This document shows, piece after piece, positions 1-5,861 of a stretch of DNA of 7,502 bases. The translations under genes and the position numbers were made by a program. The notes beneath the pieces are model-generated. The model ran no database searches. It worked only from the letters and a program-made list of their open reading frames with translations, and was not told the origin of the DNA. Position 1 is the first letter of the stretch. Every line of letters begins with the position of its first letter. This DNA comes from Candidatus Latescibacterota bacterium (GTDB lineage Bacteria; JAAXHH01; JACQVL01). The stretch covers positions 1 through 7,502 of the forward strand of contig JACQVL010000315.1 of the NCBI GenBank assembly GCA_016209865.1. Reading direction: 5' to 3'.

Positions 1-57
1 AGTCCAAAACATTATCTGAAGGTCTATAAAAGAACTTTTTTTATCTTTCTTTTTTTA
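1..57. other. AT-rich intergenic edge, no gene seen
   Basis: This stretch lies downstream of the minus-strand cupin gene and runs off the window. It is strikingly A/T-rich, with long T runs around 36-42 and 50-56, against GC-rich surroundings. On the minus strand the A-rich run could fold into a weak A/T-only stem, but there is no GC-rich hairpin followed by a U tract, so I do not call a terminator. No coding potential is visible. Confidence 0.5.
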
Positions 58-85
58 TTCGTCCTTTGACCTTCGTCCTTCGTCC
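58..85. repeat. Heptanucleotide tandem array (TTCGTCC type) at the 3' end of the cupin gene
   Basis: Four 7-base units sit head to tail: TTCGTCC (58-64), TTTGACC (65-71, two substitutions), TTCGTCC (72-78) and TTCGTCC (79-85). The array begins two bases past the minus-strand cupin stop codon (88-90). The unit differs in sequence from the AGTGACG arrays elsewhere in the window but shares the period of 7 and the location at a gene end. Confidence 0.8.
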
Positions 86-87
86 TT

Positions 88-513
88 TTATTTTGTCGGT
101 AGTTCCCCCGCCGGGACGATCCGGCAGCCTGGCAGCGTCCGGAGGAACGCTTCCGGACCGGGCGGGCAATAGATGGCCACGACCTTCATCGGCTCCCAGC
201 CGGTGTTGACCGTCTCGTGGTAAACATCCGCCGGGATGTGCACCATCGTGCCCGCGCTGACCGTCTGGCGCTCTTCCTTCCCGTCGACCTCGACCATCTG
301 CACCCCTTGCCCGGAGATGATGTACAGAATCTCCTCCACGCCGGGATGGTTGTGCCGGGTATGCCCCTTGCCCGGTTCGAGGATGACCACCCCCATGCTG
401 AACCGGTCGGTGTGCGTCACTCGCGGCTCGCTGTACCATTTGATCGTTCCCCAGTCGAACACCTGCGTCTCGACGTCGTGCGGCTCCACGAAACGCTTCC
501 CTGGCTCGGCCAT
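88..513 (-). CDS. Small single-domain cupin protein
   Basis: This 141-residue cytosolic protein is a single beta-barrel of the cupin superfamily. Cupin motif 1 reads G48-x5-H54-x-H56-x4-E61-x6-G68, and motif 2 reads G88-x5-P94-x-D96-x2-H99-x3-N103, with Asp in place of the usual Gly. All four classical metal ligands (H54, H56, E61, H99) are present, so a divalent metal is expected to bind. Small cupins of this type serve as sugar or organic-acid isomerases, dioxygenases or ligand sensors, and the sequence does not decide between these. The start is supported by a strong Shine-Dalgarno (GGGGAGG on the minus strand, 523-529) nine to ten bases upstream. It lies 23 bases after the PEP_hydrolase-family gene, so the two are probably co-transcribed and may act on one metabolite. 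The stop is TAA, immediately followed by a heptamer array. Confidence 0.9.
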   Translation of the reverse strand: MAEPGKRFVEPHDVETQVFDWGTIKWYSEPRVTHTDRFSMGVVILEPGKGHTRHNHPGVEEILYIISGQGVQMVEVDGKEERQTVSAGTMVHIPADVYHETVNTGWEPMKVVAIYCPPGPEAFLRTLPGCRIVPAGELPTK

Positions 514-536
514 GGTCGGGTTCCTCCCCTTGAGTC

Positions 537-1370
537 TTACGCCGTAATCTTGATCCCCTTAAACTCCCGCACCTGCTGCGTGATCGCCCGCTCGGTCGGC
601 AGGCGCTCGATGCTGGACGCGCCGAAGAACCCGCAGACCCCGTTCGTCCGGGCGAGGACGTACGCCGCATCTTCCGGCTCCGCGATCGGCCCGCCGTGAC
701 ACAGGACGAGGATGTCCGGACTCTCCGCGACCGCCGCATCCCGCATCGCCTGCACCTGTTTCACCGCGTCGTCTAAGGTCATCGCCGTCGTCGCCCCGAT
801 CATCCCCTTCGTCGTCAGACCCATGTGAGGGACGAGCACGTCCGCGCCGGCCTGCGCCATCTTCCGGGCTTCCTCCTCAGTGAAGACATACGGGCAGGTC
901 AAGAGGCCGAGGTCGTGGGCTTCTGCGATCATCTCCACTTCAAGGCCGTAGCCCATGCCCGTCTCCTCCAGGCCCTGGCGGTACGTCCCGTCGATCAGTC
1001 CGACGGTCGGGAAATTCTGCACCCCGGAGAACCCCTGGTCGATGAGCTGCTTCAGGAAGACGCGCATGATACGGAACGGGTCAGTCCCGCACACCCCGGC
1101 GAGGACAGGGGTGTGCCTGACGATGGGCAGCACCTCCGACCCCATCTCCACGACGATCTGGTTCGCGTCCCCGTACGGCATCATCCCGGACAGCGACCCC
1201 CGGCCAGCCATCCGGTACCGGCCGGAGTTGTAGATGATGATCAGGTCGGCGCCGCCTTCCTCGGCACATTTCGCGGACAGGCCGGTGCCGGCCCCCGTCC
1301 CGATGATCGGACGGCCCTTGGCGACGGTCTCACGGAGCTTCCGCAGACACTCCTCTCGACTGAACGGCAT
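537..1370 (-). CDS. PEP_hydrolase-family TIM-barrel protein
   Basis: This 277-residue protein matches the family called phosphoenolpyruvate hydrolase-like or TIM-barrel signal transduction protein (Pfam PEP_hydrolase). The same domain occurs at the C-terminus of Tm-1/UPF0261 proteins and in some sigma54 regulators. Recognisable blocks are [20 protein letters not shown] (41-60), MPYGDAN (64-70), [14 protein letters not shown] (86-99), [12 protein letters not shown] (117-128), [15 protein letters not shown] (134-148) and LCHGGPI (223-229). Length and barrel layout suggest a complete stand-alone domain. Its biochemical activity is poorly established in the family, so 'PEP hydrolase' is a label, not a proven reaction. 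A clear Shine-Dalgarno (AGAGGAG on the minus strand, 1377-1383) lies six bases before the ATG. It sits between the cysteine-rich small protein (16-base gap) and the cupin (23-base gap) in one minus-strand operon. Confidence 0.92.
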   Translation of the reverse strand: MPFSREECLRKLRETVAKGRPIIGTGAGTGLSAKCAEEGGADLIIIYNSGRYRMAGRGSLSGMMPYGDANQIVVEMGSEVLPIVRHTPVLAGVCGTDPFRIMRVFLKQLIDQGFSGVQNFPTVGLIDGTYRQGLEETGMGYGLEVEMIAEAHDLGLLTCPYVFTEEEARKMAQAGADVLVPHMGLTTKGMIGATTAMTLDDAVKQVQAMRDAAVAESPDILVLCHGGPIAEPEDAAYVLARTNGVCGFFGASSIERLPTERAITQQVREFKGIKITA

Positions 1371-1386
1371 GGTGGGCTCCTCTGAG

Positions 1387-1611
1387 TTATGGCGTGTCTT
1401 TTCGCAAGTCCTCGATCAACTTTTCGACCCGTGCATGCAGCTCGTCCGCCTGACGGTTCACGTCATCCATCTCCTCTAACAGGCGGTCGAACTCCGCATC
1501 CCCTAACTTGGGCTCGAACAGCGGACAGGAGACGAGTTTGACGTAAGACGGCTGCTTGCACGTATTCTGGCAGCGGGCGCACAGCGCGTTGATCGCAGGA
1601 GAGTCCGGCAT
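1387..1611 (-). CDS. Small four-cysteine protein with helical tail, unknown function
   Basis: This 74-residue reading frame is first in the minus-strand operon. It has cysteines at 11, 14, 18 and 29 (C-x2-C-x3-C-x10-C), a spacing suited to a zinc or Fe-S site, followed by a highly charged segment (about 36-72) predicted to be one long helix, possibly a coiled coil. I do not recognise a named family. Support for its being real: it ends 16 bases before the start of a well-supported gene, a promoter lies upstream at the expected distance, and the cysteine cluster plus amphipathic tail looks like a designed small protein and not noise. The frame stays open far upstream into the antisense of the methyltransferase gene, but ATG at 1611 is the first in-frame ATG after the predicted transcription start (about 1677). 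No Shine-Dalgarno is visible before it, which lowers certainty. Confidence 0.65.
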   Translation of the reverse strand: MPDSPAINALCARCQNTCKQPSYVKLVSCPLFEPKLGDAEFDRLLEEMDDVNRQADELHARVEKLIEDLRKDTP

Positions 1612-1640
1612 CGTGAGTATGAAGAACGCGGTAAGAGATG

Positions 1641-1679
1641 GTTGTAAAGGCGCAGCGTGCTGCGCCCCCGGCTTACGAC
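1641..1679 (-). repeat. Two-part stem-loop in the minus-strand leader
   Basis: An inner perfect 7-bp stem, GGCGCAG (1649-1655) with CTGCGCC (1660-1666), encloses a four-base loop. An outer 7-bp helix (1641-1647 with 1673-1679, one G-U type pair) extends it across an asymmetric internal loop. On the minus strand it covers the very start of the predicted 5' leader of the small-protein operon. The GC-rich palindrome also resembles dispersed intergenic palindromes of GTAGGGGCGCAGC type, so it may be a mobile repeat and not a dedicated regulator. Confidence 0.6.
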
Positions 1680-1683
1680 GCAG

Positions 1684-1712
1684 AGTATGCCAGAGTTTGT
1701 CGAGACTGTCAA
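1684..1712 (-). promoter_or_regulatory. Sigma70-type promoter for the minus-strand operon
   Basis: On the minus strand a perfect -35 box TTGACA (1712-1707) is followed by exactly 17 bases and a -10-like CATACT (1689-1684), preceded by TGG, an extended -10. The predicted transcription start is near 1677, giving a leader of about 66 bases before the ATG at 1611, containing the stem-loop at 1641-1679. Confidence 0.6.
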
Positions 1713-1733
1713 CAGAAAAAGGATTGGTACCGC

Positions 1734-1758
1734 ATCGGATGGCGTCCGGGAATCCGAT
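1734..1758. promoter_or_regulatory. Candidate operator: 7-bp dyad between divergent promoters
   Basis: ATCGGAT (1734-1740) and its exact complement ATCCGAT (1752-1758) are separated by 11 bases, an 18-base centre-to-centre spacing suited to a dimeric DNA-binding protein. The right arm touches the first base of the plus-strand -35 box. Centred near -47 for the plus promoter and about -69 for the minus promoter, it could regulate both. No regulator gene is in the window, so this is a structural inference only. Confidence 0.35.
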
Positions 1759-1786
1759 TGACGGGTCATGCCAGGGGGTGTATATT
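1758..1786 (+). promoter_or_regulatory. Sigma70-type promoter giving a near-leaderless mRNA
   Basis: TTGACG (1758-1763), a 17-base spacer and TATATT (1781-1786) form a near-consensus promoter. Standard spacing places transcription start at about 1793, two bases before the methyltransferase ATG at 1795. The only purine-rich stretch upstream (AGGGGG, 1773-1778) is 16 bases from the ATG, too far to act as a Shine-Dalgarno, and would not be in the transcript. The head gene of the plus-strand unit is therefore probably translated leaderlessly. Confidence 0.65.
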
Positions 1787-1794
1787 GAAATATC

Positions 1795-2571
1795 ATGACT
1801 CCGTCTGCAGAATGGTACACCCAGGCATTCCGGCTCGACTATCTGCGGGTCTACCCGCACCGGAACGACGACGAAGCGCGCCGCCAGGTCGAATTTCTGA
1901 TCCGGACGCTGCGTCTGGCGCCCGGCCTGGACGTGTTCGACCTGGGCTGCGGGGACGGCCGGCACGCCATCCCACTCGCCCGGCGCGGGTACCGTGTCAC
2001 CGGACTCGACCTGTCCGGCGACCTGCTCGACCGGGCGCGGGAGCGCGCGCGGACGCTCGGCCTCACGATCACCTTCATCCGCGGGGATATGCGCGACATC
2101 CCGTACGATGAGGCGTTCGACCTGGTCGTCTGCTTCTTCACCAGTTTCGGCTATTTTCAGGAGGACGAGGAGAATGAACGCGTCCTCCACGCCATCGCCC
2201 GGGCCCTCCGGCCGGCTGGACGGTTCTTCATCGATTACCTGAACCGGGATTACGTCCTCCAGACGCTCGTCCCGCACGACCGGCGGGAACAGGATGGACT
2301 GATCATCGAACAGGAGCGCTGGGTGACGGGCGAGCCGGACCGGACAGGTTCAGCCGTGCGCATCAATAAACGGGTCACGGTGACCGAAGCGGGCGTCTCG
2401 CGAACCTACGAGGAATCCGTCCGGATGTATACGCTCGCGGAATTGACCGCGATGGCGGCACGGGCGGGACTGACCATGACTCACACGTTCGGCGAGTTCG
2501 ACGGCCGGCCGTTCGGGGCGGACACGCCGCGTTTGATCGTCGTAGGGACGAAACATTCGCCCATACCGTAG
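1795..2571 (+). CDS. Class I SAM-dependent methyltransferase, possible bacillithiol N-methyltransferase
   Basis: This 258-residue soluble enzyme has a Rossmann-type methyltransferase fold. Motif I is DLGCGDGRH (49-57), the acidic residue after strand 2 is D72 in GLDLS, the strand-4 block is FDLVVCFFTSFGYF (108-121), and the post-III block ALRPAGRFFIDY (137-148) is typical. The N-terminal WYTQAF...DYLRVYPHR (7-23) is characteristic of this subgroup and supports the start at 1795 despite no Shine-Dalgarno. It heads the transcription unit that continues into a SAM hydrolase and the bacillithiol genes. In Chlorobaculum tepidum a SAM-dependent methyltransferase (NmbA) makes N-methyl-bacillithiol; this gene is a positional candidate for that role, but the fold alone does not fix the substrate. 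The last residues (TKHSPIP) are encoded by a copy of an 18-base repeat, and the TAG stop lies in the next copy, so the C-terminus seems to have been reshaped by repeat insertion. Confidence 0.9.
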   Translation: MTPSAEWYTQAFRLDYLRVYPHRNDDEARRQVEFLIRTLRLAPGLDVFDLGCGDGRHAIPLARRGYRVTGLDLSGDLLDRARERARTLGLTITFIRGDMRDIPYDEAFDLVVCFFTSFGYFQEDEENERVLHAIARALRPAGRFFIDYLNRDYVLQTLVPHDRREQDGLIIEQERWVTGEPDRTGSAVRINKRVTVTEAGVSRTYEESVRMYTLAELTAMAARAGLTMTHTFGEFDGRPFGADTPRLIVVGTKHSPIP

Positions 2572-2640
2572 GGGCGGAAACATTCGTTCCCTCATTCAAC
2601 CTGTTTTTCTTTTATCAAGCTCCGAATGCTTCGCCCCTAC
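2542..2640. repeat. Three copies of an 18-19 base GTAGGGGCG repeat, two forming a long hairpin
   Basis: Direct copies lie at 2542-2559 (GTAGGGACGAAACATTCG) and 2568-2586 (GTAGGGGCGGAAACATTCG). An inverted copy lies at 2623-2640 (CGAATGCTTCGCCCCTAC). Copies two and three can form a stem of about 17 pairs with one bulge and one mismatch, around a pyrimidine-rich 36-base loop. Copy one is inside the methyltransferase coding region, copy two contains its stop codon, and copy three ends one base before the SAM hydrolase ATG. The hairpin has no following U tract, so it is not a standard terminator, though it may hinder transcription or translation between the two genes. Confidence 0.8.
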
Positions 2641-2641
2641 T

Positions 2642-3439
2642 ATGGCCATCATTACCATCCTCACCGATTTCGGCGTGCGTGACGGGTTCGTCGGGACGAT
2701 GAAGGGGGTCATCCTGGGGATCAACCCGGCGGTCACCCTCGTCGATCTCGCCCACGATATCGCGCCCCAGGACATTGAGGAGGCCGCGTTCCTCCTGCGG
2801 AACGCCTACCGGTATTTCCCGTCCGGGACGATCCACGTCGTCGTCGTCGACCCGGGAGTGGGAAGCACGCGCCGGGCGCTCATCGTCGAATCACCCCGGC
2901 ACACGTTCGTCGGGCCGGATAACGGGGTGTTCGCTTACATCTACCGGATGGAACCGGAGGCGCGGGTCACCGCCGTCACGAACCCCGCGTACTGTCTGCC
3001 CGAACGCAGCCGCACCTTCCACGGCCGGGATGTGTTCGCGCCGGTCGCCGCCCATCTGTCACGCGGAGTCAGCCCCTCCGCCTGCGGCGTCCCCGCCCAT
3101 GATTACGTGAGAGGCGAGGTGACGGAGCCGGTGATCACCCCGGACCGCATCGACGGGCATATCATCCATACTGACCGGTTCGGGAATGCGATCACTGACA
3201 TTCCGGAGGATCGCTTCATCGAGGCGACGCGGGGCCGGGCATTCCGGGTGGAGATCACGACCTGCCAGTTTGATCGGCTCAGTCAATCCTACGCAGACGT
3301 GCCAGACGGCAGTCCGTTAGCCATCTTCGGGAGTGCGGGACTCCTGGAGGTCGCGGTGAACGGCGGAAACGCCGCGCAGGCGCTGGGATTGAAGCGTGGG
3401 GATCCAGTGAGCGTAAAAATAGTGACGAGTGACAAGTGA
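2642..3439 (+). CDS. SAM hydrolase (SAM hydroxide adenosyltransferase, DUF62 family)
   Basis: This 265-residue enzyme belongs to the SAM-dependent chlorinase/fluorinase-like family. Most bacterial members use hydroxide to cleave S-adenosylmethionine into adenosine and methionine. Family blocks are ITILTDFG (4-11), VVVVDPGVGSTRR (66-78), GPDNGVF (91-97), SRTFHGRDVFAP (123-134), HTDRFGNAITDI (176-187) and GSAGLLEVAVNGGNAAQALG (230-249). The triad D70, R77 and H127 matches the Asp-Arg-His set of hydroxide adenosyltransferases and argues against halogenase activity. The start MAIITILTDFG is standard, yet no Shine-Dalgarno precedes it; the right arm of a repeat hairpin ends one base before the ATG. 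It lies 70 bases after the methyltransferase and 16 before bshC. The last five residues (VTSDK) and the stop are encoded by a heptamer array, so the native C-terminus was probably replaced. Its role beside bacillithiol genes is unknown; SAM turnover with the neighbouring methyltransferase is one possibility. Confidence 0.93.
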   Translation: MAIITILTDFGVRDGFVGTMKGVILGINPAVTLVDLAHDIAPQDIEEAAFLLRNAYRYFPSGTIHVVVVDPGVGSTRRALIVESPRHTFVGPDNGVFAYIYRMEPEARVTAVTNPAYCLPERSRTFHGRDVFAPVAAHLSRGVSPSACGVPAHDYVRGEVTEPVITPDRIDGHIIHTDRFGNAITDIPEDRFIEATRGRAFRVEITTCQFDRLSQSYADVPDGSPLAIFGSAGLLEVAVNGGNAAQALGLKRGDPVSVKIVTSDK

Positions 3440-3448
3440 CGAGTGACG
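3421..3448. repeat. AGTGACG heptamer array overlapping the SAM hydrolase stop codon
   Basis: Four 7-base units are in tandem: AGTGACG (3421-3427), AGTGACA (3428-3434), AGTGACG (3435-3441) and AGTGACG (3442-3448). The SAM hydrolase stop TGA (3437-3439) lies inside the third unit, and the array ends seven bases before the bshC ATG, filling the region where a Shine-Dalgarno would be expected. Confidence 0.85.
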
Positions 3449-3455
3449 AACAAAC

Positions 3456-5096
3456 ATGACCGTCCACACCATCCCTTTCAACCAGACGATGCCGTCTTCC
3501 TCACTGTTTACGGCGTACATCAACACGTTTGACCGTCTGTCGCCGTTCTACGCGCTCGACCCGTGCGGGGGAGTGCCGGTGTGGGAGCGTATGGCCGACC
3601 TGGTTGATCAACGGAATAACAGGCTCCCACGACGCGAAGTCACAACCGCGCTCCGTGAGCAGGGCCATCGATTCGGCGTGGATGACCGGTCGCTGGCTCA
3701 CATCGACGCGCTCGCGGCGGACGAGACGCTCGCCGTCGTGACCGGCCAGCAGGTCGGCCTGTTCATCGGCCCGTTGTATACGGTCTACAAGGCGATCACC
3801 GCGATCAACTTAGCGGAGCGTCTGGAACACCAGCTCGGACGGCGGGTCGTGCCGGTGTTCTGGATGGGCGCGGACGACCATGATTTTGAGGAGATCAACC
3901 ATATCACGGTGTGCAACCAGGCGAATGAACTCGTCCGGCTGGAGCTCGTCCCGAACGAGCCGGCCGACCGCCGGTCGGCCGCGCACATCCGGTTCGGAGA
4001 CGGGATCAACACGGTGATCGATGCGTTCGCCGGAGGCTTGCCGGATGCTGAATTCAAGCCGGCTATGATCCAACTCCTCCGGGACTGTTGCCCGCCCGAC
4101 GAGACATTCGCCGCCGGGTTCGCCCGTTTGATGGCGAGGCTCTTCCGGGGCCGCGGGTTGGTCATCGTCGACCCGACGGACCCCGCGTTGAAGCGGCTGA
4201 TGCGGCCGGTGTTCGAGCGGGAGGTCCGGTTTCCGCTCCGCACGACAGCGGCCGTGCGAGACGCCGGACAACGACTGGAACGGGCCGGGTACCATCAGCA
4301 GATCGAGCGGGAGCCGGACGCGGTCAACCTCTTCCTTTACCACGACGGCCGCCGGACGCCGGTCGCGTATGCAGACGGCCGGTTCTCTCTGCGTGAGACC
4401 GGTGTCTCGTACAGCCCGGAGGACCTGTTACGCCTGATCGAGACCACGCCCGACTCATTCAGTCAGAACGTCATCACCCGCCCGATCGTCCAGGATTCCC
4501 TGCTGCCCACCTTAGCCTACATCGGCGGCCCGTCGGAGATCGCCTATTTCGCCCAGCTCAAGGGCGTCTACGACCACCACGGCCTGCCCGTCCCCATCGT
4601 CTACCCCCGGGCGAGCCTGACGATCGTCGAGCGGCGGGTGGCGAAAGTCCTGGAGAAATACGGCCTCACCGTCGCGGATTTCTTCGGGAATATCCATGCG
4701 ACCGAACGCCGGCTCATCCGTGACGAGATGCCGGACGACCTGACGACCGCGTTCGAGCAGACACGTACGGTTCTTACAGAACATTTCGGTCGACTCGCAG
4801 ACGAGGTCGCTTCCATCGATCCCACCCTCCGTCAGGCGACTCAGTCTGCCCAGGGGAAGGCGGAATTCGAGCTAGCCCGGCTGGAAGAGAAGGCTGTCCA
4901 GGCGTACAAGCGGTCGAACCAGACGACCCGCCAGCAATTGGAGAAAGCTAAGCAGCAACTCTACCCGCACGACCGGCACCAGGAACGGGTGTTCAACATC
5001 TGGCCGTATCTCGTCCTGCATGGGTTCGGGTTCATCGACACCATGTTTGATGCCGTCGATGTCGAGCGGTTTGCGCACACGGTGGTGTTCCTATGA
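3456..5096 (+). CDS. bshC: Bacillithiol biosynthesis cysteine-adding enzyme BshC
   Basis: BshC is assigned the last step of bacillithiol synthesis, adding L-cysteine to the amino group of glucosaminyl-malate. At 546 residues it has the normal length for the family (about 540). Diagnostic blocks are the N-terminal IPFNQT (6-11), VTGQQVGLFIGPLYTVYKA (95-113), VFWMGADDHDFEEINHI (134-150), SFSQNVITRPIVQD (334-347) and GGPSEIAYFAQL (357-368). A charged helical region (about 430-505), expected to form the coiled-coil arm, precedes the conserved C-terminal segment. The start agrees with family N-termini, but no clear Shine-Dalgarno is seen; a heptamer array occupies 3421-3448. Translation may be coupled to the SAM hydrolase, whose stop is 16 bases upstream. 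The stop overlaps the bshB1 start in an ATGA arrangement, a strong sign of one operon. Confidence 0.96.
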   Translation: MTVHTIPFNQTMPSSSLFTAYINTFDRLSPFYALDPCGGVPVWERMADLVDQRNNRLPRREVTTALREQGHRFGVDDRSLAHIDALAADETLAVVTGQQVGLFIGPLYTVYKAITAINLAERLEHQLGRRVVPVFWMGADDHDFEEINHITVCNQANELVRLELVPNEPADRRSAAHIRFGDGINTVIDAFAGGLPDAEFKPAMIQLLRDCCPPDETFAAGFARLMARLFRGRGLVIVDPTDPALKRLMRPVFEREVRFPLRTTAAVRDAGQRLERAGYHQQIEREPDAVNLFLYHDGRRTPVAYADGRFSLRETGVSYSPEDLLRLIETTPDSFSQNVITRPIVQDSLLPTLAYIGGPSEIAYFAQLKGVYDHHGLPVPIVYPRASLTIVERRVAKVLEKYGLTVADFFGNIHATERRLIRDEMPDDLTTAFEQTRTVLTEHFGRLADEVASIDPTLRQATQSAQGKAEFELARLEEKAVQAYKRSNQTTRQQLEKAKQQLYPHDRHQERVFNIWPYLVLHGFGFIDTMFDAVDVERFAHTVVFL

Positions 5097-5836
5097 CCCT
5101 CGACCTGCTCGTCTTCGCCCCCCACCGGGATGACGCGGAGTTGCACTGCGGGGGACTGTTGATCAAGATGGCACAGAAGGGGTACGCCGTCGGGGTCGTC
5201 GACCTGACCTTAGGGGAGATGGCGACGCGCGGGACGGTGGAGGGACGGGCGCGCGAGGCGGCACAGGCCGCCGCTATCCTGGGACTGGCGGCGCGGGACA
5301 ACTTAGAGATTCCGGACACCCGGGTTGATTCCACCGAGGAGAACCAGCTCAAAGTCATCCGGGCGATCCGGACGTACCGTCCCCGGCTCGTCCTCTTGCC
5401 GTACGAGACCGCCCGGCATCCTGACCACCGCCAGACGAGCCTCCTGATCCAGGAAGCCGCGTTCCTGTCGGGACTCCCCAAGATCGACACCGGACAGGAC
5501 GCGCACCGGCCCCAGCGGCTCGTGTTCTACTTCACCCTGTACAACTACCGGGGGATCACGCCATCATTCATCGTCGATATCACCGCGCAGTACGAGCGCA
5601 AGATGGAGGCGGTCCGGACGTACGGGTCGCAGTTCTACAACCCGGCGTCGACCGAGCCGGAGACGTTCATCAGCCGGCCGGAATTCCTCGTCCTGATCGA
5701 CACGTATAGCCGGTATTTCGGCTCCCTCATCGGCGTGGAGCGCGGCGAGCCGTTCTTCGTCCGGGAATACCTGGAACTCGACGACCCGGTCGCACAGTTT
5801 GGGGATCAGGGAAAAGCAAGGGCGTATTTGCCATAG
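5093..5836 (+). CDS. bshB1: Bacillithiol biosynthesis deacetylase BshB1
   Basis: BshB1 is a zinc-dependent PIG-L/LmbE-type deacetylase. It removes the acetyl group from GlcNAc-malate to give GlcN-malate, the second pathway step. The protein is 247 residues, close to the family norm. The N-terminal metal motif appears as APHRDDAELHCGG (9-21), with R12 where the family usually has Pro (HPDD). The predicted zinc ligands H11 and D14 and the catalytic D13 are kept. The second metal motif ARHPDHRQT (107-115) supplies H112 as the third ligand, with H109 nearby. TYGSQFYN (176-183) is a further block typical of BshB1. The start overlaps the bshC stop by four bases (ATGA), pointing to translational coupling; no strong Shine-Dalgarno is needed or seen. 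The stop is followed after four bases by an AGTGACG heptamer array. Confidence 0.95.
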   Translation: MTLDLLVFAPHRDDAELHCGGLLIKMAQKGYAVGVVDLTLGEMATRGTVEGRAREAAQAAAILGLAARDNLEIPDTRVDSTEENQLKVIRAIRTYRPRLVLLPYETARHPDHRQTSLLIQEAAFLSGLPKIDTGQDAHRPQRLVFYFTLYNYRGITPSFIVDITAQYERKMEAVRTYGSQFYNPASTEPETFISRPEFLVLIDTYSRYFGSLIGVERGEPFFVREYLELDDPVAQFGDQGKARAYLP

Positions 5837-5840
5837 AATC

Positions 5841-5861
5841 AGTGACAAGTGACGAGTGACG
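5841..5861. repeat. AGTGACG heptamer array, left arm of a 19-bp inverted repeat
   Basis: Three tandem units are present: AGTGACA (5841-5847), AGTGACG (5848-5854) and AGTGACG (5855-5861), starting four bases after the bshB1 stop. Bases 5841-5859 are the exact reverse complement of 5966-5984. Confidence 0.85.

Noticed and set aside
1-60. Intrinsic terminator for the minus-strand operon
   Set aside because: Only a weak A/T stem can be drawn; there is no GC-rich hairpin followed by a U tract in the minus-strand direction.
41-739. Minus-strand frame spanning cupin and the end of the PEP_hydrolase-family gene
   Set aside because: It is an off-frame reading of both genes, rich in Arg, Ser and Gly, with a tail translated from the heptamer array.
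1612-2277. Long minus-strand open frame continuous with the small four-cysteine protein
   Set aside because: It is antisense to the well-supported methyltransferase and has no recognisable protein features; only the part after the ATG at 1611 lies beyond the predicted transcription start.
2642-3439. Fluorinase or chlorinase identity for the DUF62 protein
   Set aside because: The D70-R77-H127 set typical of SAM hydroxide adenosyltransferases is present; halogenases lack the Arg-His pair.
3421-3448. CRISPR-like or minisatellite array
   Set aside because: Units are only 7 bases with no spacers, so it is not CRISPR; it is recorded as a short tandem repeat.
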